A DNA stretch of 64,000 nt from Alicyclobacillus tolerans (GCF_900142255.1 NZ_FRAF01000004.1:62001-126000); one strand, 5' to 3'; positions 18,439-25,681 are shown, counted from the first letter of the stretch. Notes: generated by a model from the sequence alone, not told the origin. Program-made: numbers and translations.

Positions 18439-18591
18439 ATGAGCATCTTTCGTTGGTTGGAAGCTTTCTGCGGCCTGTGTGTTGCTTTACTCGGAGTTTT
18501 AAAAGCTTTTATGGAGTATCGCAAAACTGCTGCAGAACTGAGGAAAACAGACGAAAACGAGGCTGCCGACCAAGCTAAGCCTCGCTCCTAG
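18439..18591 (+). CDS. 50-aa single-span membrane peptide in a hairpin-flanked island
   Basis: A small ORF with ATG at 18439 and a GGAGG-type site at 18424-18428. It encodes a short amphipathic start (MSIFRWLEAF), one hydrophobic segment of about 14 residues (CGLCVALLGVLKAF) and a charged tail rich in Lys, Arg and Glu. I do not recognise the family. The size and layout resemble type I toxin or small holin-like peptides, but no antisense RNA can be shown. A nearby CCTCC (18402-18406) can pair with GGAGG at 18420-18424, which could affect translation. 9-bp inverted repeats CCTTCCGCC (18390-18398) and GGCGGAAGG (18598-18606) flank the ORF. Confidence 0.5.
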   Translation: MSIFRWLEAFCGLCVALLGVLKAFMEYRKTAAELRKTDENEAADQAKPRS

Positions 18592-18598
18592 TACCCCG

Positions 18599-18633
18599 GC
18601 GGAAGGGCTGAATTGTCAGCCTCGCCCTTCCGC
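18599..18633. repeat. Perfect 10-bp hairpin after the 50-aa ORF
   Basis: GCGGAAGGGC (18599-18608) is the exact complement of GCCCTTCCGC (18624-18633), and an inner GCTGA/TCAGC can extend the fold. It lacks a T-run on either strand, so it may stabilise the mRNA or be a boundary repeat rather than a normal terminator. Confidence 0.6.
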
Positions 18634-18770
18634 TATATGTTATGTTCAGAATAAAACAATCTGTTCTTTTCTGCAACTGCTTGTATGTCTCTGACTATGT
18701 TATATGAGTAAAATACGGAGACCTATATGCGAAAGTCTGTCATATGGCAAAGCTAAGGAGGTTCTATGCT

Positions 18771-19085
18771 ATGGAAATTACACAGTGGCAAACCAATGAT
18801 GTATTGGAGCACTTACAATCTAACAAGAATTTACAAATTATTGATGTTCGTCAGCCAGAAGAATTTCAATCCGGTCATATTCCAGGAGCGAAACTTATCC
18901 CTCTTGGTGAATTGAATGAACGTTACCAAGAAATTGAACCCAATGTGGAAGCTGTTATCGTGTGTCGTAGTGGTGGTAGGAGCAGTAAAGCTTGTGAATT
19001 ATTGGCCAGTCTTGGTTATGAAAAAATTTACAATTTAGCAGGTGGTATGTTAGGCTGGCAGGGAGACGTTGAATCAAACATATGA
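18771..19085 (+). CDS. Single-domain rhodanese-like sulfurtransferase
   Basis: A 104-residue rhodanese domain, full length for the single-domain family. Seen are IIDVRQPEEFQSGHIPGA, the PLGEL segment and the active-site loop IVCRSGGRSSKAC, where the Cys carries the persulfide; LAGGMLGWQ ends the domain. The family moves sulfane sulfur among acceptors such as cyanide or thiols. The ATG at 18771 is 8 nt after AAGGAGG; an upstream in-frame ATG has no RBS. No sulfur-oxidation or molybdopterin genes are adjacent. A terminator follows, so it is likely monocistronic. Confidence 0.9.
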   Translation: MEITQWQTNDVLEHLQSNKNLQIIDVRQPEEFQSGHIPGAKLIPLGELNERYQEIEPNVEAVIVCRSGGRSSKACELLASLGYEKIYNLAGGMLGWQGDVESNI

Positions 19086-19130
19086 TTTTGATTAGAAAGA
19101 TTCGTTATAAGCTTTACAGATACCAAGTCA

Positions 19131-19169
19131 AACAGACACCGATTTTGATATGCCGGTGTCTGTTTTTTT
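19131..19169 (+). terminator. Rho-independent terminator after the rhodanese gene
   Basis: AACAGACACCG (19131-19141) pairs with CGGTGTCTGTT (19154-19164) and is followed by a T-run. It sits between the plus-strand rhodanese gene and convergent cydB. Confidence 0.92.
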
Positions 19170-19212
19170 ATGTTGACCATGAAACACGGATAGGAGAAAG
19201 ATTTTTATCTAT

Positions 19213-20247
19213 TTAGTCCTCTTTTGATACGTAAGCTCGGTTCTCTAAGAAAAGTCTCCAAAACCATATAAATCCTGGAAAGAGTATAGCAATTCCGAGA
19301 ATAAGAACGACAATCAAGGCTCGAAACATTTCTGAGTTGGTAAAGCTGTCCTGGATGGTTACATATGGATAGATAAGATACGGTAAATGAGCCCGACCAT
19401 AGCCAATCATCGCGCAGCCGTACTGGACAACATGAGAAACGACAGCCAAGCGAAAACGCAGATGTAAATTTTCTCTGGTGGATACGGTAAGGAGGTAACC
19501 GAGTACAAAGAAGCCTCCGGAGACCAAAAACCAAGGCCATTGGGAGAGCATGTCTTTTTCCAACCAAGGAGCTGACTGAGCAATCCAAAAAAAAGCAATA
19601 AAAGCCCATACCATGTTTATAGGACCTAACCAGATTGCTTGTTTGCGATATAAATAAAAAGCGGTTGAATCGTTTGCAATTCGCGAGTAGTCTGCTAACA
19701 ACATGGCTGATAAAAACAACTCGCTGGTTAGACCTAACAAGATGTACACATAAGTGGTGGGACTACTGAACAGTTGTGTTAATGAAAGTGTCAACCGCCC
19801 ATGGTTTTGTATGAGAAAGTTACCTTGAGCAATTGGGAACACACTCATGAGTAGAGCAGGGATGATAACGCCAGTGATTCCGGAGATAACTCGCAGAGGT
19901 TGTTGGTATCGATCAATCGAATGTGCGTAGACCATAAATACTGTTCGCAAGGTTAAAAAGATGAGAATCAAGCAACCGGGTACCAAAAGAATATTGCCAA
20001 ACACAAAAGCAGCTGTTGGGAATAGCCCTACTAAGGACACAGAAAAAAGGACGAGAAAGACATTGGTGACTTCCCAAAGAGGAGATAGATAGCGGTTGGC
20101 GATGGTAGCTGCACTGGCGTGTTCTTCTTTAAAGAAAACCATCGCCCAAAAACCGGCTCCAAAGTCAATTGAACCTGCGATACCATAGATAAAAACGATG
20201 GCCCAGAGGAGGGAGATTCCCCAAATAGCTGCAGTCATGGAAGCCAA
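19213..20247 (-). CDS. cydB: Cytochrome bd ubiquinol/menaquinol oxidase subunit II
   Basis: The smaller membrane subunit of the bd-type quinol oxidase, 344 residues with eight or so hydrophobic segments. The N-terminal GAGFWAMVFF and the LVPGCLILIFLTLRTV region are typical. It has no haem ligands of its own but completes the complex with CydA. Its start overlaps the end of cydA by 13 bp, so the two are translationally coupled. The cydCD ABC genes that often follow are not present here. Confidence 0.93.
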   Translation of the reverse strand: MASMTAAIWGISLLWAIVFIYGIAGSIDFGAGFWAMVFFKEEHASAATIANRYLSPLWEVTNVFLVLFSVSLVGLFPTAAFVFGNILLVPGCLILIFLTLRTVFMVYAHSIDRYQQPLRVISGITGVIIPALLMSVFPIAQGNFLIQNHGRLTLSLTQLFSSPTTYVYILLGLTSELFLSAMLLADYSRIANDSTAFYLYRKQAIWLGPINMVWAFIAFFWIAQSAPWLEKDMLSQWPWFLVSGGFFVLGYLLTVSTRENLHLRFRLAVVSHVVQYGCAMIGYGRAHLPYLIYPYVTIQDSFTNSEMFRALIVVLILGIAILFPGFIWFWRLFLENRAYVSKED

Positions 20248-21599
20248 ACCACCCTTCTTGGTTTTGGTGCGCTAGGGTCTATATCGTCCGAAAGTGGGTG
20301 ACGTGAAAAATAAAAACGAAGTACGGTAATAGATCCAATGGCGAGTAATAAATAAAGCAGCATAAAAAGCACAAACATCCATCCTACATACGGTGCTGAG
20401 GTAACAGCGTCGGCAGTGCGCATGACATGGTAAATAATCCATGGTTGACGTCCTATACAAGCATAAATCCAGCCAAGTTCAATAGCGAGCATGGCAAGAG
20501 GGCCGGTCAACACAGTTACGCCCAGCATCCAATTGGGAAATGGATATTCATGTTGCTTGCGTAAGGTTTTCACTAACCAGGCAAAGATGGCGAAAAAAAT
20601 TAACAAAGTTCCAATACCCACCATACCATCAAAAAACAGGTGCAGAAAAAGGGGCGGCCAAGTGTCGCGAGGGAAGGAATTTAAACCTAATACCACGCCA
20701 TCCAGTCGCTCTGTAGCTAACCAACTAAGAAAATCAGGAATTTTTATACCGCCAATGACATCCTGTCGGGTACCGCTTACCCAACCACCAATGACAAGAG
20801 GCGCATGTGCTTGTGTTTGAAACAATCCTTCTGCTACGGCTAATTTTTCTGGCTGATATTTGGCTAAATATTTACCCGCAGAGTCACCGCTGATAGCAGC
20901 AACAAGACCAAATAGCCCGCCCAGAGCGAGCGATAGCATGAGAGCTTTGTATTGATGTTTCCTTTCTCTTTCAGTATGAGATTTTTTAAGCAATCCATAA
21001 GCAGCAATAGCCGCCGTTACAAATCCAACCGCCATATAAGCAGTCATCATCACGTGAAAATCAGAGGTTGGCAGAGCGCGATTAAATACAGCTTGCCAAG
21101 GATGGATGTCTACAGCACGACCGTTGACTAACCGGAATCCTTGGGGAGCATTCATAAATGCATTGGCATCAGTAATCAAGAGCGCAGAAGCGGCTGCTCC
21201 AATGGCAACTAATAAAACGCTCAGAATGCGCCAGCGGCGAGGAATACGATCGGCTGCATACACATAGATAGACATAAACAACGCTTCTAAAAAGAAAGCA
21301 AAAACTTCAATAAGAAATGGTAATGCAATGACCTGGCCGACCAACTGCATGAATTTGGGCCATAAAAGGCTCAGTTGTAATGCGACAGTGGTACCAGTTG
21401 TGATACTGACAGCTAATAATACGGTAAATCCGCGTGTCCAGCGCTTTGCCATGACAGCATAATCGTGATCGCCTGTAAGCGCATAGCTTACTTCAGCCAC
21501 TGTAACCATAAAAGGAATACCAACTCCGAGTGTTGCATAAATGATGTGAAAACCCAGAGACATGCCAAATAGAGCTCTTGCAAGGTGAACGTGATCCAA
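20235..21599 (-). CDS. cydA: Cytochrome bd ubiquinol/menaquinol oxidase subunit I
   Basis: The haem-bearing subunit of a high-affinity terminal oxidase that reduces oxygen to water without pumping protons. At 454 residues it is family length. The N-terminal His of the LGFHIIYATLGVGIPF helix is the expected haem b595 ligand. The GRQPWIIYHVMRT segment and the AIELGWIYACIGRQPW region are typical of CydA. The quinol-binding Q-loop is present as the stretch around KYQPEKLAVAEGLF. The start follows a GTTACTTTGG context without a strong Shine-Dalgarno. The 106 bp upstream to the phage attL should hold its promoter. Confidence 0.95.
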   Translation of the reverse strand: MDHVHLARALFGMSLGFHIIYATLGVGIPFMVTVAEVSYALTGDHDYAVMAKRWTRGFTVLLAVSITTGTTVALQLSLLWPKFMQLVGQVIALPFLIEVFAFFLEALFMSIYVYAADRIPRRWRILSVLLVAIGAAASALLITDANAFMNAPQGFRLVNGRAVDIHPWQAVFNRALPTSDFHVMMTAYMAVGFVTAAIAAYGLLKKSHTERERKHQYKALMLSLALGGLFGLVAAISGDSAGKYLAKYQPEKLAVAEGLFQTQAHAPLVIGGWVSGTRQDVIGGIKIPDFLSWLATERLDGVVLGLNSFPRDTWPPLFLHLFFDGMVGIGTLLIFFAIFAWLVKTLRKQHEYPFPNWMLGVTVLTGPLAMLAIELGWIYACIGRQPWIIYHVMRTADAVTSAPYVGWMFVLFMLLYLLLAIGSITVLRFYFSRHPLSDDIDPSAPKPRRVVWLP

Positions 21600-21705
21600 A
21601 GTAACACCTCATTTTGAAATTGAAAATATTGAATATGTGGATATAGTTTCCATACACAAATCCATTTATGTATTTTTGGGAGAATGGCGATCTCGTTTCG
21701 CAAAT
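21600..21705. other. cydA upstream region next to the phage left end
   Basis: This non-coding stretch should contain the cydA promoter on the minus strand and is chromosomal DNA up to the left repeat. I see no convincing -35/-10 pair and no clear Rex operator. Confidence 0.4.
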
Positions 21706-21729
21706 ATAACGTCCGATAATATATATTAT
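21706..21729 (+). repeat. attL: left copy of the 24-bp dif-like repeat
   Basis: It carries the left arm ATAACGTCC and the ATAATATATATTAT centre found at the right end, but then continues TCCAAACC instead of GTTAAATT. In an Xer model the left arm here is chromosomal and the right arm comes from the phage. The right arm departs from the Xer consensus, so this hybrid site may work less well than attR. Confidence 0.85.
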
Positions 21730-21755
21730 TCCAAACCTGTAATCATATGGAAATG

Positions 21756-21850
21756 TAATACAAGAGAAAAGACTTACTAGGTGTGTTGTGAGTTTGGCGA
21801 CCGCGACCACCTTAGTAAGTCTCTCACGCAAAGCGTGTTCTCTTGTATTA
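21756..21850 (+). other. Three-way-junction fold, candidate replication/packaging signal of the phage
   Basis: Outer arms TAATACAAGAGAA (21756-21768) and TTCTCTTGTATTA (21838-21850) are perfect 13-bp complements. Inside are two arms. The first pairs AGACTTACTA (21770-21779) with TAGTAAGTCT (21813-21822), extended by GGTG/CACC. The second is a 5-bp hairpin CACGC-AAA-GCGTG (21825-21837). Only a few bases are unpaired at the junction. Filamentous phages keep their packaging signal and strand origins in such folds between rep and the first gene, which is exactly where this lies in the circular form. The right outer arm ends in TATTATAAT, a -10-like sequence that could help RNA polymerase prime the minus strand. 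Function is inferred from position. Confidence 0.7.
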
Positions 21851-21874
21851 TAATCTTGTTGTCCTACCTTGTCT

Positions 21875-21900
21875 AGGTCGCCAAATGGCGGCCTTTTTTT
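21875..21900 (+). terminator. Intrinsic terminator ahead of the first phage gene
   Basis: AGGTCGCC (21875-21882) pairs with GGCGGCCT (21887-21894) around AAAT and is followed by seven T. In the circular phage this sits downstream of rep, so it could end the rep transcript or act as an attenuator for the structural operon. Confidence 0.85.
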
Positions 21901-21926
21901 GTGGGGCTTGAAAGGGGAGAGGTTTC

Positions 21927-22196
21927 GTGAAATTTGTGTTAGAGGGGCAGTATCTTGGGATGCAGTCAAACGAGATTATTAAGGATGGTCAAAAGACCGT
22001 CTATACCGATGCTGTCGTACTTGTGGATGGTATGGAGACTGTCAGAGTGTCTATTGAACCCCATCAATTAACAGAAGTAGCTCAATATGCTCATATGTCT
22101 AACCTTCGTTGGTGGGTTGATGTCCGCTCCTTTAATGGTCGTTCGGGCGCTTTTATAAGAGTCCGATTGTCGGACATTGAATCACCTTTGCAATAG
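21927..22196 (+). CDS. Small basic/acidic phage protein, possible ssDNA-binding protein (gpV position)
   Basis: An 89-residue protein, first gene after the intergenic region. It has alternating beta-like segments (FVLEGQYLGM, TVYTDAVVLVDG, ETVRVSIEP, RWWVDVRSFNG, GAFIRVRLSDIE), the pattern of a small OB-fold. No signal peptide or membrane segment is seen, so it stays cytosolic. The position and size fit the ssDNA-binding protein that coats filamentous-phage plus strands, but I see no sequence motif that proves it. The start is preceded by AGGGGAGAGG. Confidence 0.5.
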   Translation: MKFVLEGQYLGMQSNEIIKDGQKTVYTDAVVLVDGMETVRVSIEPHQLTEVAQYAHMSNLRWWVDVRSFNGRSGAFIRVRLSDIESPLQ

Positions 22197-22198
22197 TC

Positions 22199-22330
22199 AT
22201 GACATGGCAAGAAGCGACCTGGCTTCCATATATCGGACAATGGATGCCTGTCATTGCGATTGTCGGCATGGTCAATACTTTATTATTTATCTTTCTTTGC
22301 TTCTATTTCATGATGCGAGGTGGTGAGTAG
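22199..22330 (+). CDS. 43-aa single-span membrane protein (minor coat candidate)
   Basis: A small ORF, ATG 22199 to TAG 22330, starting 2 bp after the previous stop. It has an aromatic N-terminal part (MTWQEATWLPYIGQWM) and one hydrophobic helix (VIAIVGMVNTLLFIFLCFYF), then RGGE. The size and layout are like the pVII/pIX end proteins of filamentous virions. No homology is claimed. Confidence 0.55.
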   Translation: MTWQEATWLPYIGQWMPVIAIVGMVNTLLFIFLCFYFMMRGGE

Positions 22331-22437
22331 TGCATGTTCTCTTATATTCGTTAGTTTGGGTTTCTTTTTTGTCATCAATGGTTCGACTGGTTTTTCGTTG
22401 GCTGTTTGTGAGTGGGGGAGTGGACTATGACGAATAG
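22330..22437 (+). CDS. 35-aa hydrophobic peptide (tentative)
   Basis: The GTG start at 22330 overlaps the preceding stop by one base (TAGTG), and the frame ends at TAG 22437, overlapping the next start. The product is hydrophobic (VLLYSLVWVSFL, then RLVFRWLFV) with an acidic end. No strong Shine-Dalgarno is visible apart from GGTGG upstream. It fits the end-to-end coupling of the operon, but could be non-coding. Confidence 0.35.
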   Translation: MHVLLYSLVWVSFLSSMVRLVFRWLFVSGGVDYDE

Positions 22438-22540
22438 CTCCTATCAAATTCTGTTCGCTTTTGCTTATTTTGGATGGATTGCCGCTGTCTGTGGTGTTGC
22501 GGCTGGTGCTTTTCTTCTTATTTTGGGTTTCAAACGGTAG
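22427..22540 (+). CDS. 37-aa single-span membrane protein (minor coat candidate)
   Basis: ATG 22427 to TAG 22540, preceded by AGTGGGGGAGTGG as a ribosome binding site. A short polar N-terminus (MTNSSYQ) precedes two hydrophobic stretches merging into one long helix (FAFAYFGWIAAVCGVAAGAFLLILG) and a basic end FKR. The size is in the range of pVII/pIX. The basic C-terminus would face the virion DNA, as in coat proteins. It is followed after 9 bp by the adhesin gene. Confidence 0.55.
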   Translation: MTNSSYQILFAFAYFGWIAAVCGVAAGAFLLILGFKR

Positions 22541-22549
22541 GGAGGTGAT

Positions 22550-24037
22550 GTGTTGCGTACTCGACTCTTGAAAGCATTTGCTTCTTTTTGTCTTGCTTTA
22601 CTGATTTTTGTTCCTACTGCACTTGCTTCTACGAGTGGTACGAGTACGCCCGTTGTTTCTTGGTCTAGTGGTTGGCTAAGCTATAGCGGTTTTGGCTCTT
22701 ACATTGGTGATACCGTTTATTTTCAAACTAATTTCAATGGTTGGTCAGATTTTGTTCCTACTGCTTCTTCTGGTGGTTTTGATTATGGCAATAGTACGCC
22801 TAGTCCTGCCAATATTGCTATCTATTCTGCTTCTGGTTCTGAGCTCTATTCGAACAGCAGTAGTCAACCTCCGTTACCTCCTTCTGCTGTTAGCAGTATA
22901 GTTTTCACTCAAGATTCTTCAACTTCTGAAACGGTTTCATGGTCTGCTTCCAGTGGAGCCACGTCTTATCAGGTTTCTTTGAATGGTGGTAGTCCTGTTT
23001 CGACTACTTCTACTTCCTATACCTTTACGGGTTTGACACCGAATCAGTCTTATTCAGTTTCTATTGTCGCTGTCGATGGTTCTGCTAGCTCTAGTGCTTC
23101 GACTGGTACCTTTGTGACCGTGCCGCCGCCAGAGTCGCCATCGTTAAACGTATCTAATATTACTATGGATTCCGCAATAGTTAGCTGGAATGCTGTTTCT
23201 GGTGCTACTTCGTATCAGGTTTCTGTCAATGGAAGTGTCGTTGAATCTTCTACTACTTCAACGAGCTATGATATGACGGGTCTTACTTCTGGTTCATCTT
23301 ATACCGTTTCTGTTGTTGCGGTGAATAGTGGGGGACAATCTAATCCTGCTTCTACTTCTTTTGATACGGGGTCGATTCCTGCGGTTCCGACTGGTCTTCA
23401 GGGTACGCCTGCTAATGGTAGCGTAACGCTCACTTGGTCTGCTGATTCTGGTAATATTCTTTACACCATTTACCAGAACGGTATTCAAATTGCTACAACC
23501 ACTGATGCACAGTATGTAGTGACAGGTCTCACCAATGGACAAGCCTATTCTTTTACTGTTTCTGCTTCTAATTCTTATGGTTCTTCGAAACAGTCTGCTT
23601 CTATCTCTGTTACTCCTAAGAATCAGCTTGTGCCTTTGTCACAACTTTCTGGTGAAGCAGGAGGGACAGAAGCATTAGTTTCATGGGTCGGTGGTAAAGC
23701 TCCTTTTACGGTTACGCTTGGTTCTCAAACTGAGACTGTAACGAGTCAGTCTGCTCTATTCACTGGTTTGCAAAAATCTACTTCTTATAACATTTCCGTT
23801 ACTGACTCTTTAGGTGCTTCTCTTACTAGTTCCCTTAACACGGGTACTGTTACTAAAATTTTGCCACCACCTATGCCACCATCTGGAAACCTTTTTCAAA
23901 CAATGGTCAATGCTTTTGGTCGCGTTGCTACTATTGCTCTTGTCATTATTGGTTCGGCTGTTGCTTTAGGTTTGATTGTTGTTCTCTCTATTTACTTGTG
24001 GCGTTTGTTGAAACGTTGGTTCTCTAGGTCTAGCTAA
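22550..24037 (+). CDS. Secreted adhesin with four FN3-like domains and a coat-protein-like C-terminus (pIII analogue)
   Basis: 495 residues. There is a signal peptide (about 1-26, ending TALAS) and a Ser/Tyr-rich N-terminal region to about 105. Four fibronectin type III-like repeats follow at about 108-190, 192-273, 275-358 and 360-435. Each has the W, Y-x-V and TGL...Y-x-V pattern (for example GATSYQVS, FTGLTPNQSYSVSIVAV). The last 49 residues form a membrane helix with basic end and are 59% identical (29 of 49) to the neighbouring coat candidate. It would sit at the virion tip and bind the host, like pIII. The start is GTG 22550, or TTG 22553 with better spacing to GGAGG. Confidence 0.85.
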   Translation: MLRTRLLKAFASFCLALLIFVPTALASTSGTSTPVVSWSSGWLSYSGFGSYIGDTVYFQTNFNGWSDFVPTASSGGFDYGNSTPSPANIAIYSASGSELYSNSSSQPPLPPSAVSSIVFTQDSSTSETVSWSASSGATSYQVSLNGGSPVSTTSTSYTFTGLTPNQSYSVSIVAVDGSASSSASTGTFVTVPPPESPSLNVSNITMDSAIVSWNAVSGATSYQVSVNGSVVESSTTSTSYDMTGLTSGSSYTVSVVAVNSGGQSNPASTSFDTGSIPAVPTGLQGTPANGSVTLTWSADSGNILYTIYQNGIQIATTTDAQYVVTGLTNGQAYSFTVSASNSYGSSKQSASISVTPKNQLVPLSQLSGEAGGTEALVSWVGGKAPFTVTLGSQTETVTSQSALFTGLQKSTSYNISVTDSLGASLTSSLNTGTVTKILPPPMPPSGNLFQTMVNAFGRVATIALVIIGSAVALGLIVVLSIYLWRLLKRWFSRSS

Positions 24038-24090
24038 TCCGGCTTGTGCCGATAGCATAAAAAAATTCTGTGGACGAAAGGGGTTTTCAT

Positions 24091-24312
24091 ATGTCCACTA
24101 CAACGGGGAGTGTTTACGGAGTGAATTCTACTTTAACTGCGCCGACTATGCCTGATCCTACTAGCTTATTTCAATCGATGGTTAATATGTTTGGTAATGC
24201 TGGCACTGATGCCATCTCTGTTATCGGTGCGGCGGTTGCACTCGGCTTGATTGTGATTCTTGCTCTTTATGTATGGCGTCTTCTCAAGAAATGGCTGGCT
24301 AAATCGCAATGA
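24091..24312 (+). CDS. Major coat protein candidate, 73 aa, no signal peptide
   Basis: A short Ser/Thr-rich N-terminus (MSTTTGSVYGV), an amphipathic stretch (SLFQSMVNMFG), one hydrophobic helix (AISVIGAAVALGLIVILALYVW) and a basic end (RLLKKWLAKSQ). This is the plan of filamentous-phage pVIII: helix in the membrane, basic tail towards DNA. There is no leader, as I recall for phage Pf3 coat. The ATG at 24091 follows AAAGGGG; a GTG at 24070 is possible. It lies between the adhesin and another secreted protein. The TGA overlaps the next ATG. Confidence 0.8.
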   Translation: MSTTTGSVYGVNSTLTAPTMPDPTSLFQSMVNMFGNAGTDAISVIGAAVALGLIVILALYVWRLLKKWLAKSQ

Positions 24313-25052
24313 TGATTCGTCGGTTTCTCTTGGGCGTAGTGTCCTTTATCTGCGCCCTTTGGGTTTCCGTTGGTACGGTTTGGGCATCTGATTTGAGTCC
24401 AGAGGGCTGGTCTATTTTGATTCAGTCTTATACACGTGGTCCCGATGATGTTCAGTTCACTTGCATTGTCCCTTCGGGTACGACTTCTATTGAGTACGCC
24501 CTTTACTCTAGTACATACGCTTCTAGTCCTTATTACGAAAACACAATTGGCGTTACTCCTGACTCGAATAATGAAGTTACTTTTTTTGTCTACAACATGC
24601 AGGGTGGCGGCTATGTTACTTATATAAAAATGGCTCCTACTGTAAATGGTGTCCAGCAATCTTTACCTGATTACTTTTTTATTCTTCAGATGGATGTTGC
24701 TGTCTTTATTGACGGTATTACACCTTCTGTTCTCGAACAGCTTCAATCTGCTTGGTCTAACTTTGAGCAAGCAACTGGGGTGGGGGGTGTTATTCAATCT
24801 GGTCAAGCTTTACAATCTGCTTTTTCTAGTGTTCAATCTGGCGGTTTAGATTCAGCCGGTGGTGGTAGTTTAGCTTTTTCTGTACCGATTATTCAGAGCA
24901 AGTATGGCAATGTGACGGCTACACTTTTTTCTGCTCAACAACTTGAGCAAATGAAATGGCTTTCTACTGCTCGTCTAGGTATTGAAGCTGTCATGTGGAT
25001 TACTTTTGTGGTCTATCTTTTGGCTCGTTTCTCACCGATTTTCAAGGTGTAG
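24309..25052 (+). CDS. Secreted phage membrane protein, second minor coat/attachment candidate
   Basis: 247 residues with a signal peptide (about 1-25, VWASDLSPEG as the likely cleavage region) and a C-terminal hydrophobic segment (GIEAVMWITFVVYLLARF). The middle is beta-rich and Ser/Tyr-rich. I do not recognise the family. The plan (leader, ectodomain, C-terminal anchor) is that of pIII-type proteins, so it may share tip functions with the adhesin. Translation is coupled to the coat gene by an ATGA overlap. Confidence 0.6.
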   Translation: MMIRRFLLGVVSFICALWVSVGTVWASDLSPEGWSILIQSYTRGPDDVQFTCIVPSGTTSIEYALYSSTYASSPYYENTIGVTPDSNNEVTFFVYNMQGGGYVTYIKMAPTVNGVQQSLPDYFFILQMDVAVFIDGITPSVLEQLQSAWSNFEQATGVGGVIQSGQALQSAFSSVQSGGLDSAGGGSLAFSVPIIQSKYGNVTATLFSAQQLEQMKWLSTARLGIEAVMWITFVVYLLARFSPIFKV

Positions 25053-25060
25053 GTGATTTC

Positions 25061-25309
25061 ATGGACTTTCTCATTTCTGGACTTGCTTCTTTTATCAATT
25101 CGATAGCGAGTCATTTACCGCAGTGGTCATTTACACACAACATTGCTTCTGATGTTACTACGATTCAACCTTATTTGAATCTTGCGAATACTCTTTTGCC
25201 TATCAATACTATGCTGACTCTTTTCGGACTTTGGATTGGCTTGCAGTTAATGTTGATTGCTCTTTATTGGATTGATCGTCTAATTAACTTGATTCGGGGT
25301 GCTGGCTAA
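25061..25309 (+). CDS. 82-aa hydrophobic phage protein (pVI-like)
   Basis: The ATG at 25061 lies 8 bp after the previous stop. Two hydrophobic segments (FLISGLASFINSIASHL and LLPINTMLTLFGLWIGLQLMLIALYWI) and a basic end (DRLINLIRGAG) match the general make-up of pVI, which joins pIII to the virion. Only position and hydropathy support this. The stop overlaps the next start (TAATG). Confidence 0.55.
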   Translation: MDFLISGLASFINSIASHLPQWSFTHNIASDVTTIQPYLNLANTLLPINTMLTLFGLWIGLQLMLIALYWIDRLINLIRGAG

Positions 25310-25488
25310 TGTGGTTTGGTTGGTTGCTCTTTGCCGTTCTTGGTTTTTGGTTGGGACAGCGTTATTCAGACTTCCGTGAATTGATGATGGCTCGTCGTGT
25401 TTCCAGACTTATTGAGCAGAGGAGAAATCTAAATGCTGAACGTGAACAGTGGGAAAGAGAAATCAACGGTTACTCCGATCATGCGTAA
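25309..25488 (+). CDS. 59-aa membrane protein with charged coiled tail
   Basis: ATG 25309 in a TAATG overlap, stop at 25488. A short membrane helix (WFGWLLFAVLGFWLG) is followed by a long basic and then acidic helix (LMMARRVSRLIEQRRNLNAEREQWEREI). It could anchor the phage ATPase, whose own sequence has no membrane segment; that is inference. It overlaps the following gene by 56 bp in another frame, so only one reading may be real. Confidence 0.5.
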   Translation: MWFGWLLFAVLGFWLGQRYSDFRELMMARRVSRLIEQRRNLNAEREQWEREINGYSDHA

Positions 25489-25681
25489 ATACGCCTATAT
25501 GGTGTTGGCTCGTCAAAAACCCAATTTCTCTAATTCTTCTAATCAGGATTTGTTGAATGTTTTTCATTATTTCAATCAGCTTTTATATTCTACTGGATTG
25601 AAGCGTAACGAACGTCTTATTTTTACTCGCTTACGAGATTCTATTTATTCCGAAATGGAGAGGCGGGGTATGTATGATTGA
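25433..25681 (+). CDS. 82-aa phage protein of unknown function
   Basis: The ATG at 25433 follows AGAGGAG by about 8 bp, and the stop overlaps the Zot-like start. The product is polar and helical (QDLLNVFHYFNQLLYSTGLKRNERLIFTRLRDSIYSEMERR) with no membrane segment. The strong RBS and coupling to the ATPase gene support it. I do not recognise the family. Confidence 0.6.
   Translation: MLNVNSGKEKSTVTPIMRKYAYMVLARQKPNFSNSSNQDLLNVFHYFNQLLYSTGLKRNERLIFTRLRDSIYSEMERRGMYD

Noticed and set aside
21756-21850. Three-way fold as a tRNA-like integration target
   Set aside because: The arms do not match a tRNA cloverleaf; no anticodon or T-arm sequence is seen, and the true boundary is the dif-like repeat 27 bp to the left.
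23294-23542. Minus-strand frame inside the phage adhesin
   Set aside because: Antisense to FN3 repeats; arises from the repetitive TCT/ACT codons, has no RBS and lies in a gene with clear domain evidence.
22550-24037. Host cell-wall glycanase or S-layer protein instead of phage adhesin
   Set aside because: No catalytic domain or wall-anchoring motif; the coat-like C-terminus and the surrounding phage genes argue for virion function.
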